Positions 8,783 to 18,222 are shown, numbered from the stretch's first letter. The stretch is 64,000 nucleotides of DNA from Sphingobacterium thalpophilum (GCF_901482695.1 NZ_LR590484.1:2914001-2978000), one strand, 5' to 3'. Made by a program: numbers and translations. The notes: a model not told the origin generated them from the sequence alone.

Positions 8783-10621
8783 ATGGGATACAATAGTTTA
8801 GAAGCATGTGTTGCTGATCTTGAAAAACATGGTCATTTAATCAGAATCAAAGAAGAGGTAGATCCTTACCTGGAGATGGCGGCTATTCATATGCGGGTAT
8901 TTGATGTGGCCGGGCCCGCGCTTTACTTTGAAAATATCAAAGGTTCGGAATTCCCTGCGGTATCGAATCTTTTTGGGACGCTTGAGCGTTCAAAGTTTAT
9001 GTTCAGAGATTCGCTGGACCACCTCAAGAAGCTCGTGGATGTCAAGATGAATCCTGCTGCCGTGCTGAAAAATCCCTTTCAGTACATCGGCTCATCCATG
9101 ACTGCACTCGGTGCCTTGCCCTGGAAAAAGAAATCGGGTGCTCCGATTCTATATGGCAGGTCGAAGATCAGCAAGCTTCCGCAGATTGTCAACTGGCCCA
9201 TGGATGGCGGTGCTTTTGTCACTATGCCACAAGTTTATACAGAAGATGTAGATAAGCCCGGTATCCTGCACGCTAATCTTGGTATGTACCGTATTCAGCT
9301 GTCCGGCAATGATTATGTGAAGGACCGTGAGATTGGGCTGCATTATCAGTTGCATCGGGGCATCGGTATCCATCAGACCAAAGCAAATGCGTTGGGCAGA
9401 CCGCTTAAGGTGAGTATTTTCGTCGGAGGTCCGCCAGCTCACCCGTTGTCGGCGGTCATGCCGCTGCCGGAAGGACTCTCAGAAATGATTTTTGCAGGAG
9501 CGCTTGGCAACCGCAGATTTCGCTATTTTTACGATGATGAGGGATTCTGTATCTCAGCCGATGCCGATTTTGTGATTACCGGAACGGTATATCCCAATGA
9601 GAATAAACCTGAAGGTCCTTTTGGGGATCATATTGGCTATTACAGCCTGACACACCCTTTTCCGCTGATGAAGGTGCACAATGTATATCATAAAAAAAAT
9701 CCCATCTGGTCGTTTACCGTAGTGGGACGCCCTCCGCAGGAGGATACTAGCTTTGGAGCACTGATCCACGAAATTACAGGAACCGCCATTCCCAAGGAGA
9801 TTTCCGGGCTGCATGCTGTCAACGCCGTAGATGCTGCTGGAGTGCATCCGCTGTTATTTGCTATTGGTTCCGAACGCTATACACCTTATCAAAAGGTCGA
9901 CCGACCCCAGGAGATTCTGACCATTGCCAATCAAATTCTTGGAAAAAATCAGCTGAGCTTAGCCAAATATTTATTTATATCCGCTCATGAAGATAATCCA
10001 ACATTGGATATCGATGATATCCCCGCTTTTCTGAAGCATATTCTTGAACGGATAGACCCTACACGCGATCTGCATTTTCAGACCAACACCACCATCGATA
10101 CCCTCGATTATTCGGGTGACGGACTTAACACAGGGTCAAAAGTGGTGTTTGCTGCTGCGGGAAGCAAAAAGCGGGAGCTACAGCGGGAGCTGCCGGCTAA
10201 TCTCGATCTGCCAAGGCCGTTCAGCCGGTCCAAAATGGTGATGCCCGGTATTCTGGCGATAGAGGGACAGGCGTTCACGAGCTATGAAGAGGAGGAAAAG
10301 GTGATTGCGGAGTGGTGTCGTGCTGCTGCTGACCTTCCGTGGGAAGGACTTCCGCTGATCGTGCTGTGTGATGATGCCGATTTTACTGCAGCGACGGTGA
10401 ATAATTTTGTATGGACCACCTTTACAAGGAGCAATCCGGCATTTGACATCTATGGAATTAAAAGTTTTACCGCATTCAAGCACTGGGGTTGTGAAGGACC
10501 GATCATCATCGACGCGCGTACCAAACCTCACCATGCTCCAGCTTTGATTAAAGATGCTGCGGTCGAAAGGCGGGTAGACCAACTGGGGGCCAAAGGCGGT
10601 TCATTGCATGGAATTATATAA
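8783..10621 (+). CDS. UbiD-family prenylated-FMN decarboxylase
   Basis: A 612-residue member of the UbiD family, which uses prenylated FMN and a metal ion for reversible decarboxylation of aromatic or alpha,beta-unsaturated acids. The family motif PEGPFGDHIGYYS lies at about residues 276-288 and carries the conserved Glu and Asp of the active site. Length is typical of Bacteroidetes UbiD proteins, longer than E. coli UbiD (about 497). Bacteroidetes make menaquinone, so the protein could serve menaquinone or another aromatic acid; the substrate cannot be read from sequence. No UbiX-type flavin prenyltransferase is encoded in the window. The start ATG matches the family N-terminus (LEACVADLEKHGHLIRI). 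The HopJ gene begins 23 bases downstream. Confidence 0.9.
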   Translation: MGYNSLEACVADLEKHGHLIRIKEEVDPYLEMAAIHMRVFDVAGPALYFENIKGSEFPAVSNLFGTLERSKFMFRDSLDHLKKLVDVKMNPAAVLKNPFQYIGSSMTALGALPWKKKSGAPILYGRSKISKLPQIVNWPMDGGAFVTMPQVYTEDVDKPGILHANLGMYRIQLSGNDYVKDREIGLHYQLHRGIGIHQTKANALGRPLKVSIFVGGPPAHPLSAVMPLPEGLSEMIFAGALGNRRFRYFYDDEGFCISADADFVITGTVYPNENKPEGPFGDHIGYYSLTHPFPLMKVHNVYHKKNPIWSFTVVGRPPQEDTSFGALIHEITGTAIPKEISGLHAVNAVDAAGVHPLLFAIGSERYTPYQKVDRPQEILTIANQILGKNQLSLAKYLFISAHEDNPTLDIDDIPAFLKHILERIDPTRDLHFQTNTTIDTLDYSGDGLNTGSKVVFAAAGSKKRELQRELPANLDLPRPFSRSKMVMPGILAIEGQAFTSYEEEEKVIAEWCRAAADLPWEGLPLIVLCDDADFTAATVNNFVWTTFTRSNPAFDIYGIKSFTAFKHWGCEGPIIIDARTKPHHAPALIKDAAVERRVDQLGAKGGSLHGII

Positions 10622-10644
10622 TTGACAATACTTAATCAACCCGA

Positions 10645-10980
10645 ATGAAAACAGAAGAACTCATTGAAAGATCCAAAAGGGGGCAATTACGGTTTCAGGA
10701 AGTACTCGACCATATTGCCCTGAACTACGAGTACCGTCCAGCGGCGTTTCAGAATGGAAGCTTAAAAAACTCAGAAGCTGAAAATCAGGGGAGCGCCAAA
10801 CTTTTTTATTTTGCCAGATTAAATCATCTGACGGAAGAAGACACCTTGAGGCTGTTTGCCGAACATTATCAAAATGTATTGGATAATCCTGCAGGCGAGG
10901 GTCATCAGAATATCCGGCAATTTATGGTAAACGGTTGGGATGGGGTGGTTTTTGAACAGGATGTGCTGATCAGCAAATAA
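10645..10980 (+). CDS. HopJ-family small protein
   Basis: A 111-residue soluble protein of the HopJ type III effector family (named from Pseudomonas syringae). The match rests on the pattern LSHIALNYEY-like N-terminus (here LDHIALNYEYRP), the middle LFYFARLNHLTEEDTLRLF and the end DNPAGEGHQNIRQFM followed by NGWDGV. Relatives are widespread in free-living bacteria without type III secretion, so an effector role here is unlikely and the true role is unknown. It follows the UbiD gene by 23 bases and is probably co-transcribed with it. A strong hairpin lies about 50 bases past its stop. Confidence 0.8.
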   Translation: MKTEELIERSKRGQLRFQEVLDHIALNYEYRPAAFQNGSLKNSEAENQGSAKLFYFARLNHLTEEDTLRLFAEHYQNVLDNPAGEGHQNIRQFMVNGWDGVVFEQDVLISK

Positions 10981-11028
10981 TAGTTTGTCAAGTGGCGCTA
11001 CATGGTTACATGGCGTCCGAAATATAGC

Positions 11029-11067
11029 TACGATATAAGGGTGCTGCAGCAGTACCCTTATATCGTA
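11029..11067. terminator. long near-perfect hairpin after hopJ-like gene
   Basis: Arms TACGATATAAGGGT (11029-11042) and its exact complement (11054-11067) frame GCTGCAGCAGT, which can pair further so that almost all 39 bases form one stem. There is no T-run on either side. It lies between convergent genes, so a terminator role is likely but an operator or small mobile repeat is possible. Confidence 0.55.
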
Positions 11068-11094
11068 ACTGATAGACGGCGTAGCTGCAAACGT

Positions 11095-11556
11095 CTAGTC
11101 TTTATTGCTACAATCTTCGTCTTTGCTTCCGCCAAAATAGACCATCCAGCAGATGCCAAACTGATCCTGAAAAGAGCTGTACAGCTCCGCAAAGAACGTT
11201 TCGCCCAAGGGCATTTCTATAACTTTTGCATTGACGCTTAATGCTTCATATAGCGACCGGGCTTCCTCGCCATCGTCACACATGAGCATCACATAGGTAT
11301 TGTTGCCCTGTGCATATTGCTGGCCGAAGGCTGAAATGACGTCTGCCCCCATAAGCATGCTCTCTCCGTTGATTGAAATTGCGGTATGGCAGATCTTGTT
11401 CTTTGCTTCATCAGGTATAGGTGGCATCGCGGGGTCTGCAGGAACATCACCATAACGCATAAAACCCGGATTTGTGGTATTAAAAACCTTTTCATAGAAT
11501 GTGAATGCTTCTTCACAGTTGCCATCGAAATTTAAGTAAGCGTGTAATTTTGCCAT
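11095..11556 (-). CDS. VOC-family protein, PhnB-like
   Basis: A 153-residue protein of the vicinal oxygen chelate fold, in the PhnB/3-demethylubiquinone-methyltransferase-like group. The start MAKLHAYLNFDGNCEEAFTF is characteristic, as are HTAISINGESMLMGAD and GICWMVYF. Such proteins often bind a metal or act in glyoxalase-like chemistry, but PhnB relatives are mostly uncharacterised. The C-terminus ends in an unusual acidic tail (GSKDEDCSNKD). It is convergent with the hopJ-like gene and shares its strand with the downstream-oriented Crp/Fnr gene, 154 bases away. Confidence 0.85.
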   Translation of the reverse strand: MAKLHAYLNFDGNCEEAFTFYEKVFNTTNPGFMRYGDVPADPAMPPIPDEAKNKICHTAISINGESMLMGADVISAFGQQYAQGNNTYVMLMCDDGEEARSLYEALSVNAKVIEMPLGETFFAELYSSFQDQFGICWMVYFGGSKDEDCSNKD

Positions 11557-11710
11557 GATTTCTAATTTGAATATATTGATTATTATTTCAGCTGTATTTG
11601 CTTGCGCGGTATCAAAGACGCGCTGAGCACAAAAATAACGGTCAATATAAACGGAAAACTTGTCTCAGGGCAAGAATTGAAAATACCTGCAGCTGATCGC
11701 GGTTTTTCCG

Positions 11711-12286
11711 CTAACTGCTGTGTACAATTTCTTTTCGGATACGGCTCAACGAGGTGTCGGTGATCCCGAGATAAGAGGCAATGTGCTTTAACGGCGCTTG
11801 CTGAATCAGAATGGGCTTTTCTTTGATCAGCCGCAGATATCTCGTAGTTGCAGGTTCAGTGATCATCGCGACCGCCCTGTTTTTGGTGTGCACCAGTTCT
11901 TTTGCCATCCACGAACGCCCCCATTCCCTGAATTCAGGAATCTGGTGAAAGAGCTCCTGAAAATCGTCAAATCGTATTTTCCATAGCTTGGTCTCTGTGA
12001 GTGCCTGAATGTTTTCAACCGTCGGGCTGCGCTGAAAAAAAGATGCTACTTCGATGACAACTTCGTGGTCACAGCAAAAATCTATCGTCACTTCATTGCC
12101 TTCATAATCGTGCAGGAATGAACGCGTCAAACCATATTCAATCAGGTAATATGCGTTAGCAACCTGACCTTTCGTCAATATAAACTCTCCTTTTTTGACC
12201 GTTATCGCCTGATGCTTTTCTTTTATGGCATTCAGCTCGTCGGGGCGGAGTGCAAGGTCACGATAAAAAGATCCTATTAGATCCAT
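11711..12286 (-). CDS. Crp/Fnr-family transcriptional regulator
   Basis: A 191-residue protein with an N-terminal cyclic-nucleotide-binding-type beta barrel (about 25-120; GEFILTKGQVANAYYLIEYG) and a C-terminal winged helix (about 145-190) whose recognition helix is IASYLGITDTSLSRIRKEI. This is the common Bacteroidetes Crp-like type in which the cAMP-binding residues are not strictly kept, so a cAMP ligand should not be assumed. It diverges from asnB across a 235-base AT-rich spacer, leaving asnB, itself, or the VOC gene as possible targets. No Fnr-type cysteines are seen. Confidence 0.88.
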   Translation of the reverse strand: MDLIGSFYRDLALRPDELNAIKEKHQAITVKKGEFILTKGQVANAYYLIEYGLTRSFLHDYEGNEVTIDFCCDHEVVIEVASFFQRSPTVENIQALTETKLWKIRFDDFQELFHQIPEFREWGRSWMAKELVHTKNRAVAMITEPATTRYLRLIKEKPILIQQAPLKHIASYLGITDTSLSRIRKEIVHSS

Positions 12287-12521
12287 ACGGGTTGTTGTCT
12301 GATTATCATGTGAATTTACTATAAATCTTCAAACCATTTTGTGATGTAGCATGTGATTATTGTAAATAAATTGGTATTTCATTGTTAATTTCATTTGGTT
12401 TAATTGTGTTTTTTAATAAAAATACAATAAAAATTAAAAATTATTATGAATTTAGTTTTTAATTGTTTTACTTTGTGTCAATAACAAAATGTAGAAACGA
12501 AATATTTAAAATTTTCATAAT
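12287..12521 (+). promoter_or_regulatory. AT-rich divergent promoter region of asnB
   Basis: The spacer is very AT-rich. A TTACTTTG element at 12468-12475, close to the Bacteroidetes -7 consensus TAnnTTTG, sits 46 bases before the asnB ATG. A matching -33 TTG is not clear, so the promoter assignment is tentative. Confidence 0.35.
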
Positions 12522-14210
12522 ATGTGTGGAATTATCGGCGCTTTTGAATTAAAGCAACCTGCAGACGTATTGAGACCCCAAGTTTTGGAGATGTCCAAAC
12601 GTATTCGCCACCGCGGTCCGGACTGGTCTGGTATTTTTACCGGTGAGAAAGCGTTATTGGCTCACGAGCGGTTGGCCATAGTAGATCCTAAGTCGGGCAG
12701 CCAGCCTTTGTACAGTCCTGACGGCAAAGTTGTGTTGGCTGTTAATGGTGAGATTTATAACCACCATGAATTGCGCAATAGCCTTCCCGACTATGAGTTT
12801 GCCACACAGAGTGATTCTGAAGTGATATTGGCATTGTACCTGGCCAAGGGGCCATCTTTTGTCGATGAACTGAACGGTATATTTGGTTTTGCGCTCTATG
12901 ATTCAAGGGATGACTCCTTCTTTGTGGCCCGCGATCATATGGGGATTATTCCGCTTTATTATGGAAAAGATGATCAGGGGCAGTTATTCGTTGCTTCAGA
13001 GTTGAAGTCACTGGAAGGTTTTTGCGATAGCATAGCACAATTTCCTCCGGGACATTATCTGTACAGCAAATCAGGTACAGAGCCCAAGCGCTGGTATCAG
13101 CGCGACTGGGAAAGCTATGAAGCAGTGAAGGACAATGAAACGGACATTGCTGCATTGCGCAAGGGACTGGAAGATGCGGTACACCGTCAGTTGATGTCAG
13201 ATGTACCCTACGGTGTCTTGCTTTCCGGGGGACTGGATTCCTCTGTGATTGCCGCGATCACCAAAAAATTTGCATCCAAACGTATTGAGACTGATGATCA
13301 GGAAGACGCTTGGTATCCACAGCTGCATTCTTTTGCTGTTGGTCTCAAAGGTGCGCCCGATCTGGTCGCTGCACAGAAAGCCGCAGAGCATATTGGTACT
13401 ATTCATCATGAAATTAACTTTACGATCCAGGAAGGACTGGATGCCATCCGTGACGTCATCTATCACCTGGAGACTTACGATGTGACGACCGTACGGGCGT
13501 CAACTCCGATGTATTTACTGGCCCGCGTCATCAAATCCATGGGGATTAAGATGGTGCTGTCGGGAGAGGGTTCTGACGAACTTTTTGGTGGATATCTGTA
13601 TTTTCATAAAGCACCCAATGCGCAGGAATTTCATGAGGAAACCGTACGTAAACTGAAAAAATTGTACCTCTATGACTGTTTGCGGGCAAACAAATCGCTG
13701 GCAGCTTGGGGAGTAGAAGGTCGGGTTCCTTTTCTGGACAAGGAGTTTATGGATATAGCGATGCGCATCAACCCGTCAGACAAGATGATCCGCGATGGAA
13801 GAATGGAAAAATGGGTCGTCCGTAAAGCTTTTGAGGACTATCTCCCCGAGAGCATTGCCTGGCGTCAAAAGGAGCAGTTTTCTGACGGTGTGGGCTATAG
13901 TTGGATAGATACTCTTAAAGAACAGGCTGAAAGTAAGGTTTCCGATCAGGAATTTGCAGCTGCGTCTGAGCGGTTTCCGGTCAATACGCCGAAGAACAAG
14001 GAGGAATTCCTATATCGAACAATCTTTGAATCCCACTTTCCTTCTGCCGCTGCGGCAGCTACAGTACCTTCGGTGAAATCCGTGGCCTGCAGTACGCCGG
14101 AAGCACTGGCTTGGGATGCCTCGTTCGAAAACCTGAACGATCCATCGGGCAGGGCAGTAGCTTCAGTGCACCAGGAGAGTTACGAGAAGTCAAAAGTAGA
14201 AGCAGTGTAA
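12522..14210 (+). CDS. asnB: asparagine synthase (glutamine-hydrolysing)
   Basis: A 562-residue class B asparagine synthetase that makes asparagine from aspartate, ATP and glutamine. The glutaminase domain begins MCGIIGAFE, with the nucleophile Cys2 directly after the initiator Met, which fixes the start. The synthetase domain carries the ATP pyrophosphatase loop SGGLDSSV (about 235-242) and LSGEGSDELFGGY (about 345-357). The length matches AsnB of proteobacteria. It is monocistronic, with an AT-rich promoter region upstream and a strong terminator 30 bases downstream. Confidence 0.97.
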   Translation: MCGIIGAFELKQPADVLRPQVLEMSKRIRHRGPDWSGIFTGEKALLAHERLAIVDPKSGSQPLYSPDGKVVLAVNGEIYNHHELRNSLPDYEFATQSDSEVILALYLAKGPSFVDELNGIFGFALYDSRDDSFFVARDHMGIIPLYYGKDDQGQLFVASELKSLEGFCDSIAQFPPGHYLYSKSGTEPKRWYQRDWESYEAVKDNETDIAALRKGLEDAVHRQLMSDVPYGVLLSGGLDSSVIAAITKKFASKRIETDDQEDAWYPQLHSFAVGLKGAPDLVAAQKAAEHIGTIHHEINFTIQEGLDAIRDVIYHLETYDVTTVRASTPMYLLARVIKSMGIKMVLSGEGSDELFGGYLYFHKAPNAQEFHEETVRKLKKLYLYDCLRANKSLAAWGVEGRVPFLDKEFMDIAMRINPSDKMIRDGRMEKWVVRKAFEDYLPESIAWRQKEQFSDGVGYSWIDTLKEQAESKVSDQEFAAASERFPVNTPKNKEEFLYRTIFESHFPSAAAAATVPSVKSVACSTPEALAWDASFENLNDPSGRAVASVHQESYEKSKVEAV

Positions 14211-14239
14211 ACAATCAACCCAACCAACTTTTATTTGCA

Positions 14240-14270
14240 AAGCCTAAGGAAATCTCCTTAGGCTTTTTTA
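14240..14270 (+). terminator. asnB terminator
   Basis: Arms AAGCCTAAGGA (14240-14250) and TCCTTAGGCTT (14255-14265) with a 4-base loop, followed by a T-run to 14269: a textbook intrinsic terminator. Confidence 0.93.
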
Positions 14271-14423
14271 GTTCTGCTCCTTGCGGCGCACATATCCACT
14301 CCGTGGACTTTCGAGGGAGCAGCTGTGCGGTAGGCAAGATGATGTAGATTATTGAATATTTTTAGTAATTTTCGTGAAAAACCAGACGAAGCCAAGCCTA
14401 GGTGTCGTAAAAAGAAAATAGAA

Positions 14424-15989
14424 ATGAAAATACGAACGAAACAACGAAATTTAAAGTTGATCGGAGTTGCTTTGCTACTTTTCAGCAGTCCGATAATAGT
14501 TGCACAAAGCAAAGAGGCCGTCGTTGCGGCGATTGTTCAGGAAGCCAATGCGAACTCCCAGCTTGAGAACTATGCTTTTGAGCTGGTCGATATGATCGGT
14601 CCGCGGCTGGTGGGAAGTCCACAGATGCAACAGGCGCACGATTGGGTCGTCAGACAATATACAGCTTTGGGTGCCCATGCCCGCAATGAAGCTTATGGTG
14701 AATGGCGCTCTTGGGAGCGTGGTACTTCTCAGGCTACGATGACTTTTCCGAGACTGAAGTCTTTGGAAGGTACCCAATTGGCTTTTAGTCCGATGACAAA
14801 AGAAAAAGGTGTGGAAGCTGAAGTCATCGCGATGCCCATATTCCACTCACAGCCGGATTATCAGGCTTGGCTTCAGACCGTAAAAGGTAAGATCGTGCTT
14901 ATCGGAATGAATCCGATCTCGGGTAGGTCTGATGCCAACTGGAAGGAGTCCGCGTCGCCCAAAAGTTACGAAAAGTATCAATCCCTGAAAACGCGGCAGC
15001 TCAGCGCCTGGGAGCAGAGTATGGCTTACACGGGGAACACGCGACGCACGTTGCCCTTGGCGCTGGAGGCTGCGGGAGCTGTTGGCGTAATCGATTCTTA
15101 TTGGACTGAACTGCCGGGAATCACCCGGGTTTTTGACGCGAAGTCAAGGCAGATTCCGGTATTTAATATTGCCCTGGAGGATTATGGGTTGCTATACCGT
15201 ATGGCCGAACGCGGCGTTAAGCCCCGTGTGCTGTTGCAAGGTAAATCGAAAGAGCTAGGTGTCGCAAAAACATATAATAGTATAGCGGAAATCAAAGGTA
15301 AGGGTAAACCGGATGAATATGTAGTGCTGTCTGCTCATCTTGACTCATGGGACGGGGCTTCGGGCGCAACCGACAACGCGACCGGTGTAATCACAATGAT
15401 GGAAGCCGTACGTATCCTGCGAAAAGTATATCCAGATAATAAAAGGACAATTTTGGTGGGCAATTGGGGGAGTGAAGAGCAGGGTTTAAACGGTTCGTCG
15501 GCCTTTGTCGAAGATCATCCTGAAATTGTTAAGAATATTCAGGTCGTCTGGAATCAGGATAATGGAACCGGCCGGATTGTGCGTATCGGAGGAAGTGGTT
15601 TTGAGAAGGCTTATGAATATATAGGTCGCTGGCTGCAATACCTGCCGGAGGAAATACGTAATGAAATACAGACCTCCTTTCCCGGGATGCCGGGGACGGG
15701 TGGGAGTGATCACTCCTCCTTTGTGCAGCGTGGAATCCCGGCTTTTGGACTTTCGTCCACATCCTGGGATTACGGCAAGGTGACCTGGCATACGAATCGA
15801 GATACCTATGATAAAATTGTGTTTGATGAAGTTAGGCAAAATGCGGTTATCGTTGCTGTGCTGACTTATCTTGCCTGCGAGGAACCCGAATTAGTATCGC
15901 GGGATAAAATGGTGCTGCCTTTGGGTAGCGATGGGAAACCGATGGCTTGGCCCGGCAACCTGAAGGCAAAGCGCACAAGTGGCAACTAA
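14424..15989 (+). CDS. secreted M28-family zinc peptidase
   Basis: A 521-residue exported peptidase related to carboxypeptidase Q/PGCP of family M28. The ATG at 14424 is chosen because it opens a clean signal peptide (KIRTKQRNLKLIGVALLLF, cleavage near IIVAQ); the longer frame from a TTG at 14352 adds an improbable tail. Zinc-site motifs are visible: SAHLDSWDG and ATDNATG (about 303-318), GSEEQGLNG with the Glu pair (about 352-360), the Asp in VVWNQDNGTG, and GGSDHSSF with the final His. A PA-like insert probably fills residues 120-260. It likely trims peptides in the periplasm. It converges on the S9 peptidase gene. Confidence 0.92.
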   Translation: MKIRTKQRNLKLIGVALLLFSSPIIVAQSKEAVVAAIVQEANANSQLENYAFELVDMIGPRLVGSPQMQQAHDWVVRQYTALGAHARNEAYGEWRSWERGTSQATMTFPRLKSLEGTQLAFSPMTKEKGVEAEVIAMPIFHSQPDYQAWLQTVKGKIVLIGMNPISGRSDANWKESASPKSYEKYQSLKTRQLSAWEQSMAYTGNTRRTLPLALEAAGAVGVIDSYWTELPGITRVFDAKSRQIPVFNIALEDYGLLYRMAERGVKPRVLLQGKSKELGVAKTYNSIAEIKGKGKPDEYVVLSAHLDSWDGASGATDNATGVITMMEAVRILRKVYPDNKRTILVGNWGSEEQGLNGSSAFVEDHPEIVKNIQVVWNQDNGTGRIVRIGGSGFEKAYEYIGRWLQYLPEEIRNEIQTSFPGMPGTGGSDHSSFVQRGIPAFGLSSTSWDYGKVTWHTNRDTYDKIVFDEVRQNAVIVAVLTYLACEEPELVSRDKMVLPLGSDGKPMAWPGNLKAKRTSGN

Positions 15990-16040
15990 ATAAACAAGCA
16001 CGGCTACTTTGAAAGAAGCCGTGCTTGTTTATTTAGTTGC
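15982..16040. terminator. 24-bp perfect inverted repeat, bidirectional terminator
   Basis: Arms at 15982-16005 and 16017-16040 are perfectly complementary over 24 bases with an 11-base loop. The left arm includes the TAA stop of the M28 gene and the right arm ends four bases before the S9 stop. It most likely ends transcription from both sides. Confidence 0.9.
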
Positions 16041-16044
16041 TTAT

Positions 16045-18222
16045 CTATTTTTTGAGGTGCTGATTAAAGTAATCGGCAATTTTTTCGTACATGTGAATAC
16101 GGTCGCGGCCCATTACATTGTGTTCGTGGGTAGGATATAGGAAATAATCGACCTGCTTGCCTGCCTTAATACACGCCTCAATGAATTCCATGCTGTTTTG
16201 CTGCACTACGACAGGATCTTGTGCACCATGGATAATCAGCAGTCTTCCTTTCAGCTGATCTGCTTTGTTGAGTAGAGAAGTTAATTTGTAGCCTTCAGGA
16301 TTTTCCTGTGGCGTGTCCATGTAGCGTTCACCGTACATGACCTCATAAAACTTCCAGTCAATGACGGGGCCTCCGGCGACTGCGGCCTTGAAGATATCAT
16401 TGTGATGCAGCATAAATGAAGTTGTCATAAAGCCGCCAAAACTCCATCCAAAGATACCCATCCGTCCCTGGTCAACGAAGGGTTTGGATTTGAGGAATTC
16501 TATACCTTTAAGCTGGTCGGCCATTTCGTTCTGGCCAAGCTTGCGGTGCGTGGCCGTGTAAAAATCGCGGCCGCGGTAGTTGGTGCCACGGTTGTCCATG
16601 GTAAACACAATATAGCCTTGCTGCGCCATGTACATGTCGAAATAACCGGCGCCACCCAGCCACCTGTTAGATACCAGCTGTGAATGTGAACCGCCGTATA
16701 GGTAGTACATCACAGGGTACTTTTTTGCTGGGTCGAAGTCGTTCGGATAAATAATACGGCCTGTCAATGGATATTTTCCATCCGCGGAGGTCAGCTGGAC
16801 GAATTCAATTCTAGGATTGTGGATTTTGCCGCTGAAAGGGTTCTCTGCCTTGAGTAGCTGCGTTGCCTTACCCGATTTAAGTTCTTTGATCTGTATATTG
16901 TTTGGCGTATTTAAATTACTGTACTGGTCATACAGGTATTTTCCGTCGCTGCTCACGGAGGCCAGGTGCATCCCCGGTTCGTTGGTTAGTTGTATGGTTT
17001 TTCCGGATTTGAGGTCCACTTCAAATAACTGACGGTCAAGTCCATTATTGGTGACACCTATGTAACTTATTTTATTTCCGTCGGCAGAGAAATCCAGTAG
17101 CGTTTCGAGTACAATGTCCTTGTGTCCAAGTTTTTTAACCAGCTTCCCCTCTGTATTGTAGAGGTATAACTGATTGTATCCGTCCCGGTCGGACTGATAG
17201 AGGAATTGATCTGTTTTGTTGGGTAGGAAGGTCAATGGGGTTTCAGGTTCCACCCATGTTGTTGCGGTTTCTTCAAACAGTGTTTTGATGAGGTCGCCTG
17301 TTGCCGCGTCGTATTTGTTGAATTTGAGATCGTTCTGGCCACGGTTGAGTACGCCGACGTAAACATATTTTCCGGAAGGATCCCAGGTGACCGCGGTCAG
17401 GTATTGTTCCGAGCGATCACCGGTCTGCAACGTTACTTTCTGCCCTGTCGTGGTGTTGTAAACTACTAAAGAGACTTCCTCGGATTTTTGCCCGGCCATT
17501 GGATATTTAATCCACTTAATCCCGGCGATTTTAGGGGCCCACTGGGGAAGTGGATAATTGGCTACCATGGTTTCATCCTTGCGGTAATAGAGCAGTTTGT
17601 CGTTTTGGGCACTCCACCACATTCCTTTTTTTATGCCAAATTCCTGACGGTGCGTGTAATCGCTGCCATTGACAATCCCTTTGTCTGTGTCGTTGGTTAC
17701 AGTCGTTACTTTCCCGTTTTTATCAACTATAGAGATGTTGTTGTCTATCAGATAAGCTATTTTGGAGAGGTCAGGTGCTACTTCGCGGTTAGCACCCTGG
17801 CTGTCATTGCCGATAAAACTTTCAATAGTTTTGGATTTGGTGTTATAGGCGACAGTATATGCTTTGCTTTTACCGTCCACTTGCAGAAGTAAAGTATTGG
17901 CATCGCGCCACTTGTAGTCGTAGGGGAATATGCTTAAACGGAATGTTTCGTCCGGAATTGCTGTTTTCAAAGCTGCTTCGAGATCCGACTTGGAGGCTAG
18001 ACTGTTTTCGTTCCAATTGTCTGCAGCGCCTTTGAAGAGTAGGTTCTGATACGATTTATCAAGATAGGAAAGCTTGTTGGTGCTTGGTATCCAGGATGGG
18101 GAAGCTATCGAAGCCGGTGCATAGGTATGGGAACCATATACAGTTTCCTCCAAATTCAGGTTTCGTTGGGCCTGGCTTGTCAGCGCGCTGGCCAACAAGA
18201 AGAATAGCGCAATTCTTTTCAT
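16045..18222 (-). CDS. secreted S9B peptidase, dipeptidyl peptidase IV-like
   Basis: A 725-residue exported prolyl oligopeptidase-family serine peptidase, in the DPP IV group that removes X-Pro dipeptides. A signal peptide (MKRIALFFLLASALTSQAQ) is followed by a beta-propeller domain (about 40-470) and an alpha/beta hydrolase domain. The catalytic triad is visible: Ser in FGWSFGG (about 596), Asp in HGAQDPV (about 672) and His in THEHNVMG (about 704). Length is normal. The convergent M28 gene suggests a shared role in peptide degradation, but this is inferred from proximity only. Confidence 0.94.
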   Translation of the reverse strand: MKRIALFFLLASALTSQAQRNLNLEETVYGSHTYAPASIASPSWIPSTNKLSYLDKSYQNLLFKGAADNWNENSLASKSDLEAALKTAIPDETFRLSIFPYDYKWRDANTLLLQVDGKSKAYTVAYNTKSKTIESFIGNDSQGANREVAPDLSKIAYLIDNNISIVDKNGKVTTVTNDTDKGIVNGSDYTHRQEFGIKKGMWWSAQNDKLLYYRKDETMVANYPLPQWAPKIAGIKWIKYPMAGQKSEEVSLVVYNTTTGQKVTLQTGDRSEQYLTAVTWDPSGKYVYVGVLNRGQNDLKFNKYDAATGDLIKTLFEETATTWVEPETPLTFLPNKTDQFLYQSDRDGYNQLYLYNTEGKLVKKLGHKDIVLETLLDFSADGNKISYIGVTNNGLDRQLFEVDLKSGKTIQLTNEPGMHLASVSSDGKYLYDQYSNLNTPNNIQIKELKSGKATQLLKAENPFSGKIHNPRIEFVQLTSADGKYPLTGRIIYPNDFDPAKKYPVMYYLYGGSHSQLVSNRWLGGAGYFDMYMAQQGYIVFTMDNRGTNYRGRDFYTATHRKLGQNEMADQLKGIEFLKSKPFVDQGRMGIFGWSFGGFMTTSFMLHHNDIFKAAVAGGPVIDWKFYEVMYGERYMDTPQENPEGYKLTSLLNKADQLKGRLLIIHGAQDPVVVQQNSMEFIEACIKAGKQVDYFLYPTHEHNVMGRDRIHMYEKIADYFNQHLKK

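Noticed and set aside
11002..11241. 79-codon plus-strand frame after the hopJ-like gene
   Set aside because: It crosses the 39-base palindrome and overlaps the VOC gene in antisense; no protein features.
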